Positions 53,449 to 61,080 of a stretch of DNA of 64,000 nucleotides are shown piece after piece. The position numbers and the translations under genes were made by a program. The notes under the pieces were generated by a model. It searched no databases. It saw only the letters and a program-made list of their open reading frames with translations, and was not told the origin of the DNA. The first letter of the stretch is position 1; every line of letters starts with the position of its first letter. The stretch is from Polyangiaceae bacterium (GTDB lineage: Bacteria > Myxococcota_A > Polyangia > Polyangiales > Polyangiaceae): positions 1 to 64,000 of the forward strand of contig JADLEQ010000085.1 in assembly GCA_020846005.1 (NCBI GenBank), given 5' to 3'.

Positions 53449-54115
53449 GGGTCGTGTCTTCGATCGCGAGCTTCACGGCGGTGGCCGCGTGGACTCGCGC
53501 CCACGCCTTCCACCCGAGCAGCTCGCTCGTCGCGTCCACCACCGCGACCCACCGATCCGCCTCCGAGCGGAGCTCACGCACCACGGCGACGACGCGCTCG
53601 TACGGCAGGTTTCGCTTGATCGAGGAGGGGAGGCCGGCGAGCAGCACCTGCGCGCAGTCGTTCACCACGGACTCGAGCTCCGGCCTCGTCGTGTCGCGGA
53701 TCGCCCCGTGCGCCCGGCTCACCACGTGGGCGACGCGGAGCACCTGGCGCGTCGACGCGCCGGCGAGCGCCCACGCCGTCCACGCGCGTGACACCGCGGC
53801 CTGCTCGATCGCGGTCGCGCGGCCGCGCGCGACGAGCGCGTCGAGTTCGCGCGCGAGGGCGCGCGCCGCCTGCATCCACTCCGGCGCGCCGGGCGGGAGT
53901 GTGCGGCGCGACGACGCCACCACCGCGCGCGGCTCCGGATGTTGGCCGAGGTCCGGCAACGACTCGAGCACGGGCCGCGCGTGGAGCGCCGCGAGATCGG
54001 AGCTCGGAGGCGAGAGGTGATCGAGCGCCCGGAGCGGATCGGCGGGGAGCTCGTGATCCGTCCATTCGCCAAGGAGCGGGGTGCGCGACAGATCGGGCAC
54101 GCGGGGCGGCTTCAT
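53441..54115 (-). CDS. Hypothetical protein leading the aromatic operon
   Basis: 224 aa, no family recognised. Pro-rich N-terminus (residues 1-70), then a helical domain with AARALARELDALVARGRATA, AWTAWALAGASTRQVLRVAH and SELLGWKAWARVHAATAVKLA. No signal peptide. It overlaps pheA by eight bases, so the proteins are probably made together; a regulatory or scaffold role is a guess. Upstream lie tandem hairpins. Confidence 0.65.
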   Translation of the reverse strand: MKPPRVPDLSRTPLLGEWTDHELPADPLRALDHLSPPSSDLAALHARPVLESLPDLGQHPEPRAVVASSRRTLPPGAPEWMQAARALARELDALVARGRATAIEQAAVSRAWTAWALAGASTRQVLRVAHVVSRAHGAIRDTTRPELESVVNDCAQVLLAGLPSSIKRNLPYERVVAVVRELRSEADRWVAVVDATSELLGWKAWARVHAATAVKLAIEDTTHE

Positions 54116-54158
54116 GGGCGACGCCGCAGGATAGCCCCGATCGAGGCGCGCGGGGAGC

Positions 54159-54227
54159 GCCGCTCGACGGCCGGCGCGGGCGCGCCCGGCCGGCCGTCGA
54201 GCGGCTGCCGGGGGAGGTGCCCCCGGC
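54159..54227 (-). terminator. Tandem hairpins after the SCP-2 gene
   Basis: First encountered on the minus strand: an 8-bp stem (54207-54214 with 54220-54227, 5-nt loop). Then a perfect 17-bp stem (54159-54175 with 54189-54205, 13-nt loop). They lie between the SCP-2 stop and the next start at 54115. No T-tract. Confidence 0.65.
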
Positions 54228-54235
54228 GGCCGAGC

Positions 54236-54562
54236 TCACTTCATCACTTCCATGACCTTCTGGAGCTTCATGGCCAGGCCCATGTCGCCCTCGATCTTCA
54301 GCTTGCCCGAGAAGAACAGCTGCTGGCCGTTGGCGCGCCCCTCGACCATGTCGACGTAGTCGCTGGCCTTCATCTTGATCGTGCACTGCGCGGTGCCGTC
54401 CCCCTCGGTGATGCCGGGGTCGTCCTTGAGGTTCATCACCCAGGTGCCGCCGCCGTCGCCGTCGAGCACGAACTTGTACGTCGCGCCGACGGTCTTGGCC
54501 TGGTCCGCGTTCGCGGCGATCTTCGTTGCGGCCTCGTCCATCTTTTCCTTAGCGGTTGCCAT
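54236..54562 (-). CDS. SCP-2 sterol-transfer family protein
   Basis: 108 aa from ATG 54562, which has AGGAG eight bases before it. A single SCP-2 domain: TYKFVLDGDGGGTWVMNL, GDGTAQCTIKMKASDYVDM, GQQLFFSGKLKIEGDMGLAMKLQ. The family binds lipids or acyl-CoA in a hydrophobic pocket. It follows the GntR gene by 67 bp and may be its target. Confidence 0.93.
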   Translation of the reverse strand: MATAKEKMDEAATKIAANADQAKTVGATYKFVLDGDGGGTWVMNLKDDPGITEGDGTAQCTIKMKASDYVDMVEGRANGQQLFFSGKLKIEGDMGLAMKLQKVMEVMK

Positions 54563-54629
54563 CGGTCGTTCTCCTGTCTCGTTCTCGGTCCACACCTCGC
54601 GGCACGTCCGCGGGGTGCGAGGATCCCGG

Positions 54630-55433
54630 CTAGAGTCCGGGTCCGTCGCTCGTCGTCGCGGCTCCCTCGACGGGGGGCGGCCGCTGGCTGGCGCGCGCCG
54701 CGCGCGCCAGCGAGAAGCGCTCGGCGGCCTCGACGAACCGCTCCCGCCGGCTCGTCCAGATCCACGTCACCAGCTCTCGTGCCCGCGCGGCGTCTCGAGC
54801 GCGCACCGCGGCGACGACGTGGACGTAGCCCTCGGCGATCGTCCCCGGGGTCGTCCAGAGCGTCTCGAGGAGCGGCGCGTGGCGAGCCAAGAGCTCGCGC
54901 ACGCTGTTGAGCAGCAGCCGCGGCACGACGTTGCGCGCGGCCGTCGCCAGCGCCCAGTTCAGCTCGAAATCGAGCCAGAACAGGCGCCCGACGTTCGACT
55001 CGCGCTCTAGCCTCTCTACCGCCACGTCGAGCGCCGCGAGGTCCGAAGACGACCGGCGCTCCGCGGCGAGGCCGGCGATCTCGGTGGACACGAGCCGGGC
55101 GAACTCCAGCGCGTCGGACAAGACCTCGACGGCGACCGTGCCGTCCTCGCGGAGCACGAGGTACTCCAACACCTCGACGCTGGCGTGGCTCGCGAAGTCG
55201 AGCACCACGGTACCCGAGCCGGGCCGGCGCTCGACCAGTCGCATCTGCTCGAGCTGGCTCAGCGCCTCGCGCACCGTGAACCGGTGCACCCCGAGCGCTT
55301 CGGCCAGGGCAGGTTCCGCGGGGAGCTTGGCGCCGGGGGCGTAGCTGCCGCCGAGGATGCGTCGCTTCAGCGTCTCGGCGACACCGTCGGCGCGGGTCCT
55401 GCGGGCAGTCGCGGCCGTCACGGCGCCGCACAT
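54630..55433 (-). CDS. GntR-family (FadR-type) transcriptional regulator
   Basis: 267 aa. Winged helix at about residues 15-80 (LKRRILGGSYAPGAKLPAE, EALGVHRFTVREALSQLEQM, VERRPGSGTVV) and a helical FCD-type ligand domain (about 90-245; the His/Asp metal sites are only partly present). FadR-type members respond to organic acids or acyl-CoA. A 10-bp inverted repeat lies nine bases before the start, so it probably controls itself. With the SCP-2 gene downstream a lipid signal is plausible. Confidence 0.92.
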   Translation of the reverse strand: MCGAVTAATARRTRADGVAETLKRRILGGSYAPGAKLPAEPALAEALGVHRFTVREALSQLEQMRLVERRPGSGTVVLDFASHASVEVLEYLVLREDGTVAVEVLSDALEFARLVSTEIAGLAAERRSSSDLAALDVAVERLERESNVGRLFWLDFELNWALATAARNVVPRLLLNSVRELLARHAPLLETLWTTPGTIAEGYVHVVAAVRARDAARARELVTWIWTSRRERFVEAAERFSLARAARASQRPPPVEGAATTSDGPGL

Positions 55434-55441
55434 AGCGCAGC

Positions 55442-55475
55442 GCTGTCCAACGTGGAAGACAGAATGTTGGACAGC
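55442..55475. promoter_or_regulatory. Inverted-repeat operator before the GntR gene
   Basis: GCTGTCCAAC (55442-55451) and GTTGGACAGC (55466-55475) form a perfect 10-bp inverted repeat with a 14-bp spacer, 9-42 bp upstream of the GntR start. Likely site of self-regulation by a dimer. Confidence 0.6.
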
Positions 55476-55520
55476 TCTCGGCCCGGAGGCCGAGAGCTCT
55501 GGAGGCCCGCTAGGCTGGGC

Positions 55521-55808
55521 TCAGGGCGTGCCGCCGTCCGCAGCGGGCGCTGCGCCGCCGTCCGTCGCGGTCGTCGCGGCCGGGGCCGGTGCGGCCTTGA
55601 GGCGCGGGGGGCCCTTGGCGGGCGCGGCCGTCGTCGTAGGCGTGGCGGTCGCCGCCGGGGTCGTCGCCGCGGGGCCGGGCGTCGCCGTCGGGGGCGCAGG
55701 AGGGGTCGCCGTGGCGGCTGGCGACGTGGCGTCCGCCGGCTTCTGCTGGATGATGCAGCCCCCCGCCACGAGCAACGCGAGGACGGAAACGGAAGCAATG
55801 GTCTTCAT
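55521..55808 (-). CDS. Small Ala/Pro/Thr-rich lipoprotein
   Basis: 95 aa. ATG 55808 is favoured over the ATG at 55820 because GAGG lies seven bases before it. Signal peptide with VLALLVAGGC (Cys near residue 18) then I-I-Q-Q-K and a long disordered Ala/Pro/Thr tail (SPAATATPPAPP, TTAAPAKGPP). No fold is expected; it may be a spacer or surface-layer lipoprotein. It lies downstream of the sulfatase-like genes, separated from them by tandem hairpins. Confidence 0.7.
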   Translation of the reverse strand: MKTIASVSVLALLVAGGCIIQQKPADATSPAATATPPAPPTATPGPAATTPAATATPTTTAAPAKGPPRLKAAPAPAATTATDGGAAPAADGGTP

Positions 55809-55855
55809 GGTGAGCCTCATCGGGGTCAGACGGGCGGCACCCTAACGCGATTCAA

Positions 55856-55935
55856 CGCGACGCGCGAGCCTCGCCGGGCAGCCCTCGAGGCTCGCGCGTC
55901 GCGGGCGGGGGGGCCGCCCCGCCGCCCCGCCCGCG
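55856..55935 (-). terminator. Two overlapping long hairpins between sulfatase and small lipoprotein genes
   Basis: An 11-bp stem (55900-55910 with 55925-55935) and a perfect 18-bp stem (55856-55873 with 55886-55903, loop of 12) share bases 55900-55903, so they compete. The first lies 11 bp after the minus-strand sulfatase stop. Could be terminator plus attenuator. No T-tract. Confidence 0.65.
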
Positions 55936-55945
55936 GCGGCGGGAG

Positions 55946-57424
55946 TCAGTTCGCCGGGCCGCTCGCGGTGCCGCCGCCCTCGAGCTTGTTGCCGCCGAAG
56001 GGCTTCACGCGGGGCACGGCGCCCCACACCTCCCCGTAGAGCTTCTTCATGCGCGCCAGCTCCTCGGGGCGCTTGCGGGCGAGATCCTTCGACTCCCCAG
56101 GATCCGCTGCGAGGTCGAAGAGCTGGAACGCCTGGTCCCGGCCGAAGACGAGCAGCTTCCACGTGCCGTCGATGAGCGCACGTCGCTCCGGGTTGTTGCT
56201 GTCGGCGGGGAGGTCGAGCAGCACCGGCCGTGGCTCCGCTACGCCGCCGCGCGCCTCGGGCACCAGGCTCTTGCCGGCGAGGCCCTCGCCGGGCGGCTGT
56301 CCCATCAGCTCCAGGATCGTGGGCGCGAGGTCGACCCCGCTCCGCGCCACCTCGACGCGGCGCGGCGCGAGGCCGGGCGCGAACAAGAAGAGCGGGACGC
56401 GGACCAACACCTCATAGAGCTCGAACGCGTGCCGGAAGCGCTTGTGCTCGCCGAAGGCCTCGCCGTGGTCCGCGCTCACGATCACCGCGGTGGTGCCCCA
56501 CCACGGCTGCGCGCGGCACCACTCGAGGAGCTTGCCGATCCAGACGTCGGTGTAGAAGATCTCCGAGTCGTACCGATCGCGGAGGCCCGTGCCCCACCGG
56601 GGGCTCTCCTCGTGTTGCACGTACTGATCGTGGGGATCCATGTAGTGCACATACGCGAAGAAGGGCTTGCCGGAGGGTGCGCGTGAGAGCTGCTCGATGA
56701 CCAGCTTCGTGAGCTTGTCGCTGGTGACGTGGTGGTCCGTCTGCGCGTCGAACGAGATCCCGCCGACGACCTGCCAGTCGACGAACCCTTGGTCGAGCCC
56801 GTTGCCGCGGCTCATGTACGCGTGCGCGTGCGCGCTCACGGTGTGCACGCCAGCGGCCTGCAGCAGCTCCGGGAAGAAGACGTTGCTCGGCGGGTACTTC
56901 GTGAAGAAGTACCCGCTGCGCTTGAGAGAGCTCGGGTAGCGCCCGGAGAGCGCGGCGGCGACGCTCTTCGCCGTGTACGAAGACACCGAGTAGCCGCGCG
57001 TCCAGCTCACGCTCTGCTTCTCGAGCGCGGTGAGGTGGGGCGCGATCTCGCGAGGGTAGCCGGCCCAGGGCATGTCTGCGCGCATGCTGTCCACGAACAG
57101 CATCAGCACGTTGAGCGGCGCGCTCGCGGGCGCGGGCGTGGGCGCCGCGGCGGACGACGCCGTCCATGCGCTGGTCGGCGCCGCCGCGGAGGGGGAAGCC
57201 GCCGCCGAGGGGTCCACCTCCGGCATCATGCTGTGGGTCGTGGTCGTGGCGGTGGAGGCGTGGTGCTCCTCGGCGCCGGGCGCGGCGGGCCCGCCGGGCG
57301 CGGGCGCGGGCGCGGCGCCGCCGGCGCACGCGAGCTTCCCGGCGACCGCGAAGGCGAAGCAGGCCGCCGGCGTCGCGGCGCGCCGCAGCGTGCCGGACGC
57401 TCGCGCGAAGCGGCGGCGGGTCAC
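55946..57424 (-). CDS. Sulfatase-like lipoprotein (second of two)
   Basis: 492 aa, GTG start. Signal peptide with Cys in VAGKLAC-A (near residue 35), a Pro/Ala/Thr/His linker, and an alkaline-phosphatase-fold domain from about residue 100: LMLFVDSMRADMPWAGYPR, the segment SSYTAKSVAAALSGRYPSSL, YVHYMDPHDQY, VSADHGEAFGEHKRF. Metal ligands (D in VDSMRAD, DH in ADHGE) are kept but the active-site C/S-x-P-x-R motif reads S-Y-T-A-K. So formylglycine chemistry is doubtful; phospho- or sulfo-ester transfer is open. Its GTG overlaps the stop of the upstream paralogue (GTGA). Confidence 0.88.
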   Translation of the reverse strand: MTRRRFARASGTLRRAATPAACFAFAVAGKLACAGGAAPAPAPGGPAAPGAEEHHASTATTTTHSMMPEVDPSAAASPSAAAPTSAWTASSAAAPTPAPASAPLNVLMLFVDSMRADMPWAGYPREIAPHLTALEKQSVSWTRGYSVSSYTAKSVAAALSGRYPSSLKRSGYFFTKYPPSNVFFPELLQAAGVHTVSAHAHAYMSRGNGLDQGFVDWQVVGGISFDAQTDHHVTSDKLTKLVIEQLSRAPSGKPFFAYVHYMDPHDQYVQHEESPRWGTGLRDRYDSEIFYTDVWIGKLLEWCRAQPWWGTTAVIVSADHGEAFGEHKRFRHAFELYEVLVRVPLFLFAPGLAPRRVEVARSGVDLAPTILELMGQPPGEGLAGKSLVPEARGGVAEPRPVLLDLPADSNNPERRALIDGTWKLLVFGRDQAFQLFDLAADPGESKDLARKRPEELARMKKLYGEVWGAVPRVKPFGGNKLEGGGTASGPAN

Positions 57425-58821
57425 GGCTTCCTCGGTGCGGACGGGCCCTTGGCCTCCTTGCCGCCTTTCAGCTTCATCCCCCCGTACGGCTCCACGATCG
57501 GCAGCTTGGCGACCTCGGCGTCGTAGATCTGCCGGAGCTCGTCCAGCTTGTCCTTCCTCGTTCGGGAGAGGTCGCTCTTCTCGCCAGGGTCGCTCGCGAG
57601 ATCGTAGAGCTCGACCTTCCAGCCGTTGCCCCAGACCTTGAGCTTCCAGTCGCCGACGACGATGGCGCGGACCTGCGGGTTGTGGCTGTCCTCCGCGAGC
57701 TCGGTCATGATGAACGGCCGGGGCGTGGCGTCGGCGCCGTGGAGCTCGGCGACCAGGCTCTGGCCCGTGAAGCCGGCGAGGGGAGGGAGCCCCATCAGCT
57801 CCATCACCGTGGGCGCGAGATCGAGGTGCGAGCGGCGCACGTCGATGCGGCGGGGGGCGACGCCCGGCAGCTTCCACATCCAGGGGACCCGCGTGAGCGT
57901 CTCCCAGAGGTCGAACGCGTGGCGGTGCGCGTCGTTCTCGCCGAACGCCTCGCCGTGGTCGGCGCTGATGACGAGCGCCGTGGTCGCCCACCACGGCTGT
58001 TTCGCGCACCAGGCGAGGAGCTCCCCGATGTGTTTGTCCGTGAACCAGATCTCGCTGTCGTAGCGATCGCGGTTCTTGTTGCCGAAGTCGGGCGACTCCT
58101 CGTGCTTCAGGTACTTGTCGTGCGGGTCCATGTAGTGGAACCAGGCGAAGAACTGCTTACCGGGCTCCACCTTGCCGAGGTGCTCCATCGCGAGCTTCGT
58201 CAGCTTGTCGCTGGTCACGTGGTTGTCCGTCTGGGCGTCGAACGTGATCCCGGGGACGATCTCCCACACGTCGAAGCCCTGCTCGAGCCCCTTGCCGCGC
58301 CCGAAGTACATGTGCGCCTGCCCGCCGATGGTCCGGATCCCCTTCGCCTGCATGGCCTCCGTGATGAACTCGTTGGCGGGGGCGTAGTTGGCGAAGAACC
58401 AGCCGGATCGATAGAGCGTCGACGCGTGCTGCCCGGTCAACATCGTGGCGACGCTCTTCGCCGTGTAGCTGGAGGCGGAGTACGCATGCGTGTAGACGAC
58501 GCTCTCCGCGGCGAGCTTCGTCAGGTTCGGCGCGATCGGGCGCGGATAGCCGTTCCACGGCATGTCCGCGCGCATGCTGTCGATCGTGAGGTAGAGGACA
58601 TTGAGCGGCCTCGACGGGCGCGCCGGCCCCTCGGCGGACGCGGGCGCAGCGGGCGCGGAGCCGGCGCCCGCCGAGGGGCGTGCGGCGCCTGCAGCCGAGC
58701 CGGCGGGGCGAGCCGACGCGGCGGCGCTGGCCGTGTTCGAGCCCGCGCCGGACGCAGCGGGCTGGGGCCCCGCGTCACACGCGAGCGCCGCCAGGGAGAG
58801 AGACACGATCACCGGGCGCAT
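57421..58821 (-). CDS. Sulfatase-like lipoprotein (first of two)
   Basis: 466 aa paralogue of the downstream protein. Signal peptide MRPVIVSLSLAALAC (Cys at 15) followed by Asp. The Asp at +2 is a known inner-membrane retention signal in other bacteria. Domain start LYLTIDSMRADMPWNGYPR, active-site segment SSYTAKSVATMLTGQHAS, FHYMDPHDKYLKHEESPDFG, ISADHGEAFGENDAHRH. As in the paralogue the Ser/Thr position replaces the canonical motif. ATG 58821 was chosen because the lipobox follows directly; the open frame upstream lacks a signal. Confidence 0.88.
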   Translation of the reverse strand: MRPVIVSLSLAALACDAGPQPAASGAGSNTASAAASARPAGSAAGAARPSAGAGSAPAAPASAEGPARPSRPLNVLYLTIDSMRADMPWNGYPRPIAPNLTKLAAESVVYTHAYSASSYTAKSVATMLTGQHASTLYRSGWFFANYAPANEFITEAMQAKGIRTIGGQAHMYFGRGKGLEQGFDVWEIVPGITFDAQTDNHVTSDKLTKLAMEHLGKVEPGKQFFAWFHYMDPHDKYLKHEESPDFGNKNRDRYDSEIWFTDKHIGELLAWCAKQPWWATTALVISADHGEAFGENDAHRHAFDLWETLTRVPWMWKLPGVAPRRIDVRRSHLDLAPTVMELMGLPPLAGFTGQSLVAELHGADATPRPFIMTELAEDSHNPQVRAIVVGDWKLKVWGNGWKVELYDLASDPGEKSDLSRTRKDKLDELRQIYDAEVAKLPIVEPYGGMKLKGGKEAKGPSAPRKP

Positions 58822-58903
58822 GGTCCGCCGGTAGCGAAGAACCCCGCGACCGGGCAAGATAGTCCTCCACCTGGCCCGGCGCGGGCGGCGGCGCTCGCCG
58901 GGC

Positions 58904-59149
58904 TCACTCGCCGATCTCGCGCTCCAGCTGGTCGAGGGCGGAGTCGAGATCGGCGGGGCCGAGCTTCTCTGCCTCGCCCTCGAAATCCTCCTCGGTGGCG
59001 AGCTCGGCCGGCTCCTCGCCCGGCGGGATCGCCGGCGCGACCGCCGCCGAGGTCGCGCCGGCGCTCGCGCTCGGCGCGGGGCCGCCGGGCGCACGATCGC
59101 ACCCCGCGATCGCGAGGACGATCGGGCCGACGGCGGCCAGCCGCCTCAT
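58904..59149 (-). CDS. Small acidic lipoprotein
   Basis: 81 aa. Signal peptide ending VLAIAGC (Cys near residue 17) then D-R-A-P, an Ala/Pro/Ser-rich stretch and a Glu/Asp-rich end (ELATEEDFEGEAEKLG, ALDQLEREIGE) likely helical. No family recognised. Asp follows the Cys, as in the neighbouring sulfatase-like lipoprotein. Its start overlaps the stop of the upstream 170-aa gene (ATGA). Confidence 0.75.
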   Translation of the reverse strand: MRRLAAVGPIVLAIAGCDRAPGGPAPSASAGATSAAVAPAIPPGEEPAELATEEDFEGEAEKLGPADLDSALDQLEREIGE

Positions 59150-59658
59150 TCGACGCCGCCCTGGGCCGACAGGGCCTCCATCCGCCGCTGGTGGCGGGCG
59201 TTCTCGCGCGTGCGGAGCCGCTGGACTCGCTCGACCGCCGCCGTCTTCCCCGCGTCCCGCGCGAGTCGCTCCAGGCGGGCGAGCCGGGCGAGGCGCCAGG
59301 CGTGCGCGCGAAGCTCGCCCCGCACCGCCGGCTTCGAGAGGACGCCGTCGCCCCAGCGCTCCTTCAGCGCCGCGCGCTTCTCCCGGCGGCGCTCGGCCCG
59401 GGGCCTCAGGGGGTAGTCGCTACCGGCCGGATGCGCGTGTGAACTCGAAGGGTTGGCGCCACCATCTTCAGATCTCTCGTGAGGGTGCGGTGGTCGCACC
59501 GGCGCCACGCGCCCGTCGGGCGCGCGGCGGTCCCGCCCGAGCAGGTGCGGCCGCGGGCGGGTGGGCGGCTCGGGCTGGGCCCCGGCCGTGAGGGCTGCGA
59601 GGGCCAGCCCGAGCGAGGCGGCGGCCGCGTGGAGGCGTCGTCGGGGCGGGGCGCGCAT
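59146..59658 (-). CDS. Exported Arg/His/Pro-rich protein, hypothetical
   Basis: 170 aa. Signal peptide (RLHAAAASLGLALAALTAGA, cleaved near residue 28) then a Pro/His-rich segment (RPPHPHERSEDGG) and a highly basic helical domain (ERRREKRAALKERWGDGVL, RLARLARLERLARDAG). With the small lipoprotein that overlaps it, it could form a basic/acidic pair, one soluble in the periplasm and one anchored. Reminiscent of CpxP-like chaperones only in being small, basic and helical; no motif match. Confidence 0.65.
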   Translation of the reverse strand: MRAPPRRRLHAAAASLGLALAALTAGAQPEPPTRPRPHLLGRDRRAPDGRVAPVRPPHPHERSEDGGANPSSSHAHPAGSDYPLRPRAERRREKRAALKERWGDGVLSKPAVRGELRAHAWRLARLARLERLARDAGKTAAVERVQRLRTRENARHQRRMEALSAQGGVE

Positions 59659-59772
59659 GGGAAGTCCTCGGGTGCGGGGCCGCTGCTGGAAGGGGACGGG
59701 GCCCGGTCCACTGCGCTCCGCAGCCTAGCACGCGACTTGGCACCCCGCCGAAGGCGTGAGAGACTCACCCAC

Positions 59773-60327
59773 ATGATGCTTCGACTCGCCAGCCTCCCTC
59801 TGATCGCGCTCACGGCCTTCGCGTTCGTCGCTTGCGGCGACGACGACGACGACGGGAAGAACACCGGCGGCGTGAGCACCGGCGGGACGGCCGGCGGCGG
59901 CTCCGGCGGCAGCTCGGGCGGCGGCGGGGCCAGCGGGTCGACGAGCGACGCGCCCGCCGGCGCGTGCATCTCGGCCTCCGACATGGCGGCGCTCGACGCC
60001 ACCTACGACGGCGGGAAATCCTCGACGGACGTGGCGAAGACGTGCGCGATCGGCTGCCTCGCGGATCCCGATCCGAACCAGTGTGCCCTCGACTGCATCG
60101 GCGTGCAGACGAACAACGCCATCAGCACGCCGTGCTCGAGCTGCATCCTCGGCGCGATCAACTGCGCCAAGGACAGCGGCTGCACCGGCAAGTGCTTGAA
60201 CCCGGACGACCCGCAGCTCGTCCAGGAGTGCAACGACTGCCGTTGCGGCGGGGGCGTCTCCACGACGCAGCGCAACTGCATCCAGGAGTACGAGGTTTGC
60301 TCCGGCCGCGACGACACGACGTGCTGA
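59773..60327 (+). CDS. Cys-rich lipoprotein, first of a tandem pair
   Basis: 184 aa. Signal peptide ending AFAFVAC-G (Cys near residue 20), an Asp run, a Gly/Ser linker (residues about 30-60) and a C-terminal domain with about 14 Cys in repeating pairs (CAIGCLADPDPNQCALDC, CSSCILGAINC, CTGKC, CNDCRCGG), ending with CSGRDDTTC. The pattern of C-x2-C and spaced Cys suggests disulfide-rich extracellular modules; I know no named family. A second gene with the same layout follows with a 7-bp overlap. Confidence 0.78.
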   Translation: MMLRLASLPLIALTAFAFVACGDDDDDGKNTGGVSTGGTAGGGSGGSSGGGGASGSTSDAPAGACISASDMAALDATYDGGKSSTDVAKTCAIGCLADPDPNQCALDCIGVQTNNAISTPCSSCILGAINCAKDSGCTGKCLNPDDPQLVQECNDCRCGGGVSTTQRNCIQEYEVCSGRDDTTC

Positions 60328-60911
60328 GGCGCAGCGGCCTCGCGGCGGTCGCCCTCGGGGCCGCGCTCGCCTCCGGCGTGAGCTGCGCGGACGACCCCGA
60401 GGCGTCGTCCGCGGGCGTGGTGTCCACCGGCGGCGCGTCGTCGACGGGGGGCGCGTCGTCGTCGGGCGGCGCCGCCGGCGAGGCGGGGCTGGACGCCGCC
60501 CCTGGGGTCGATCTCTGCAACAACCCTGCGGACATCACAGGGGTCCACGCGAACTACGACGCCCCCGGCACCGAGGGGGGCACCAACCTCCAGACCTTGA
60601 ACCAGGTCGCCAAGCAGTGCGGGATCGATTGCCTGTTCATGCACGGTGAGGACGAGGCCGCCCAGCGTGTCTGCGCCACCGACTGCATCCAGGAGGTGAC
60701 GAAGCAGGCGATCAGCCTCCCGTGTACGAGCTGCGTCATCCTCTCCGTCGAGTGCGGGCGCACGTACTGCCTGAACGAGTGCATCGGCTCCGACGAGGCG
60801 CTGTGTGATCGGTGCTTGTGCGGGGAGAACGGCCTCGGCATCAACTGCCTGGTCGACTACGAGGCCTGCTCCGGGATCCCGAACACGACCTGTACGGACG
60901 CCGGTCCCTGA
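60321..60911 (+). CDS. Cys-rich lipoprotein, second of a tandem pair
   Basis: 196 aa, GTG start overlapping the previous stop. Signal peptide ends SGVSC-A (Cys near residue 20), then a Ser/Gly linker (GGASSTGGASSSGG) and a Cys-rich domain like the upstream gene: CGIDCLFMHGEDEAAQRVC, CTSCVILSVEC, YCLNEC, CDRCLCGENG, NCLVDYEAC, SGIPNTTC. Same number and order of modules, but low identity, as in duplicates that diverged. Role unknown; likely surface or periplasmic. Confidence 0.75.
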   Translation: MLRRSGLAAVALGAALASGVSCADDPEASSAGVVSTGGASSTGGASSSGGAAGEAGLDAAPGVDLCNNPADITGVHANYDAPGTEGGTNLQTLNQVAKQCGIDCLFMHGEDEAAQRVCATDCIQEVTKQAISLPCTSCVILSVECGRTYCLNECIGSDEALCDRCLCGENGLGINCLVDYEACSGIPNTTCTDAGP

Positions 60912-61080
60912 GCGAGCTGCGGCGGCGCTCGGCGCCGATCCGCGCCGTGGGAGCCGCAGCGAGGCGTCCCCGCCGATCGGGGAAGACGCCGCCCCGCCCG
61001 AGCGTCCGAGGGAGGGCGACCCGCCGCTCGCAGACAACTGGCCGGCGCGCGCGCGGTTCGCGGTACGATCGGATCCACCC

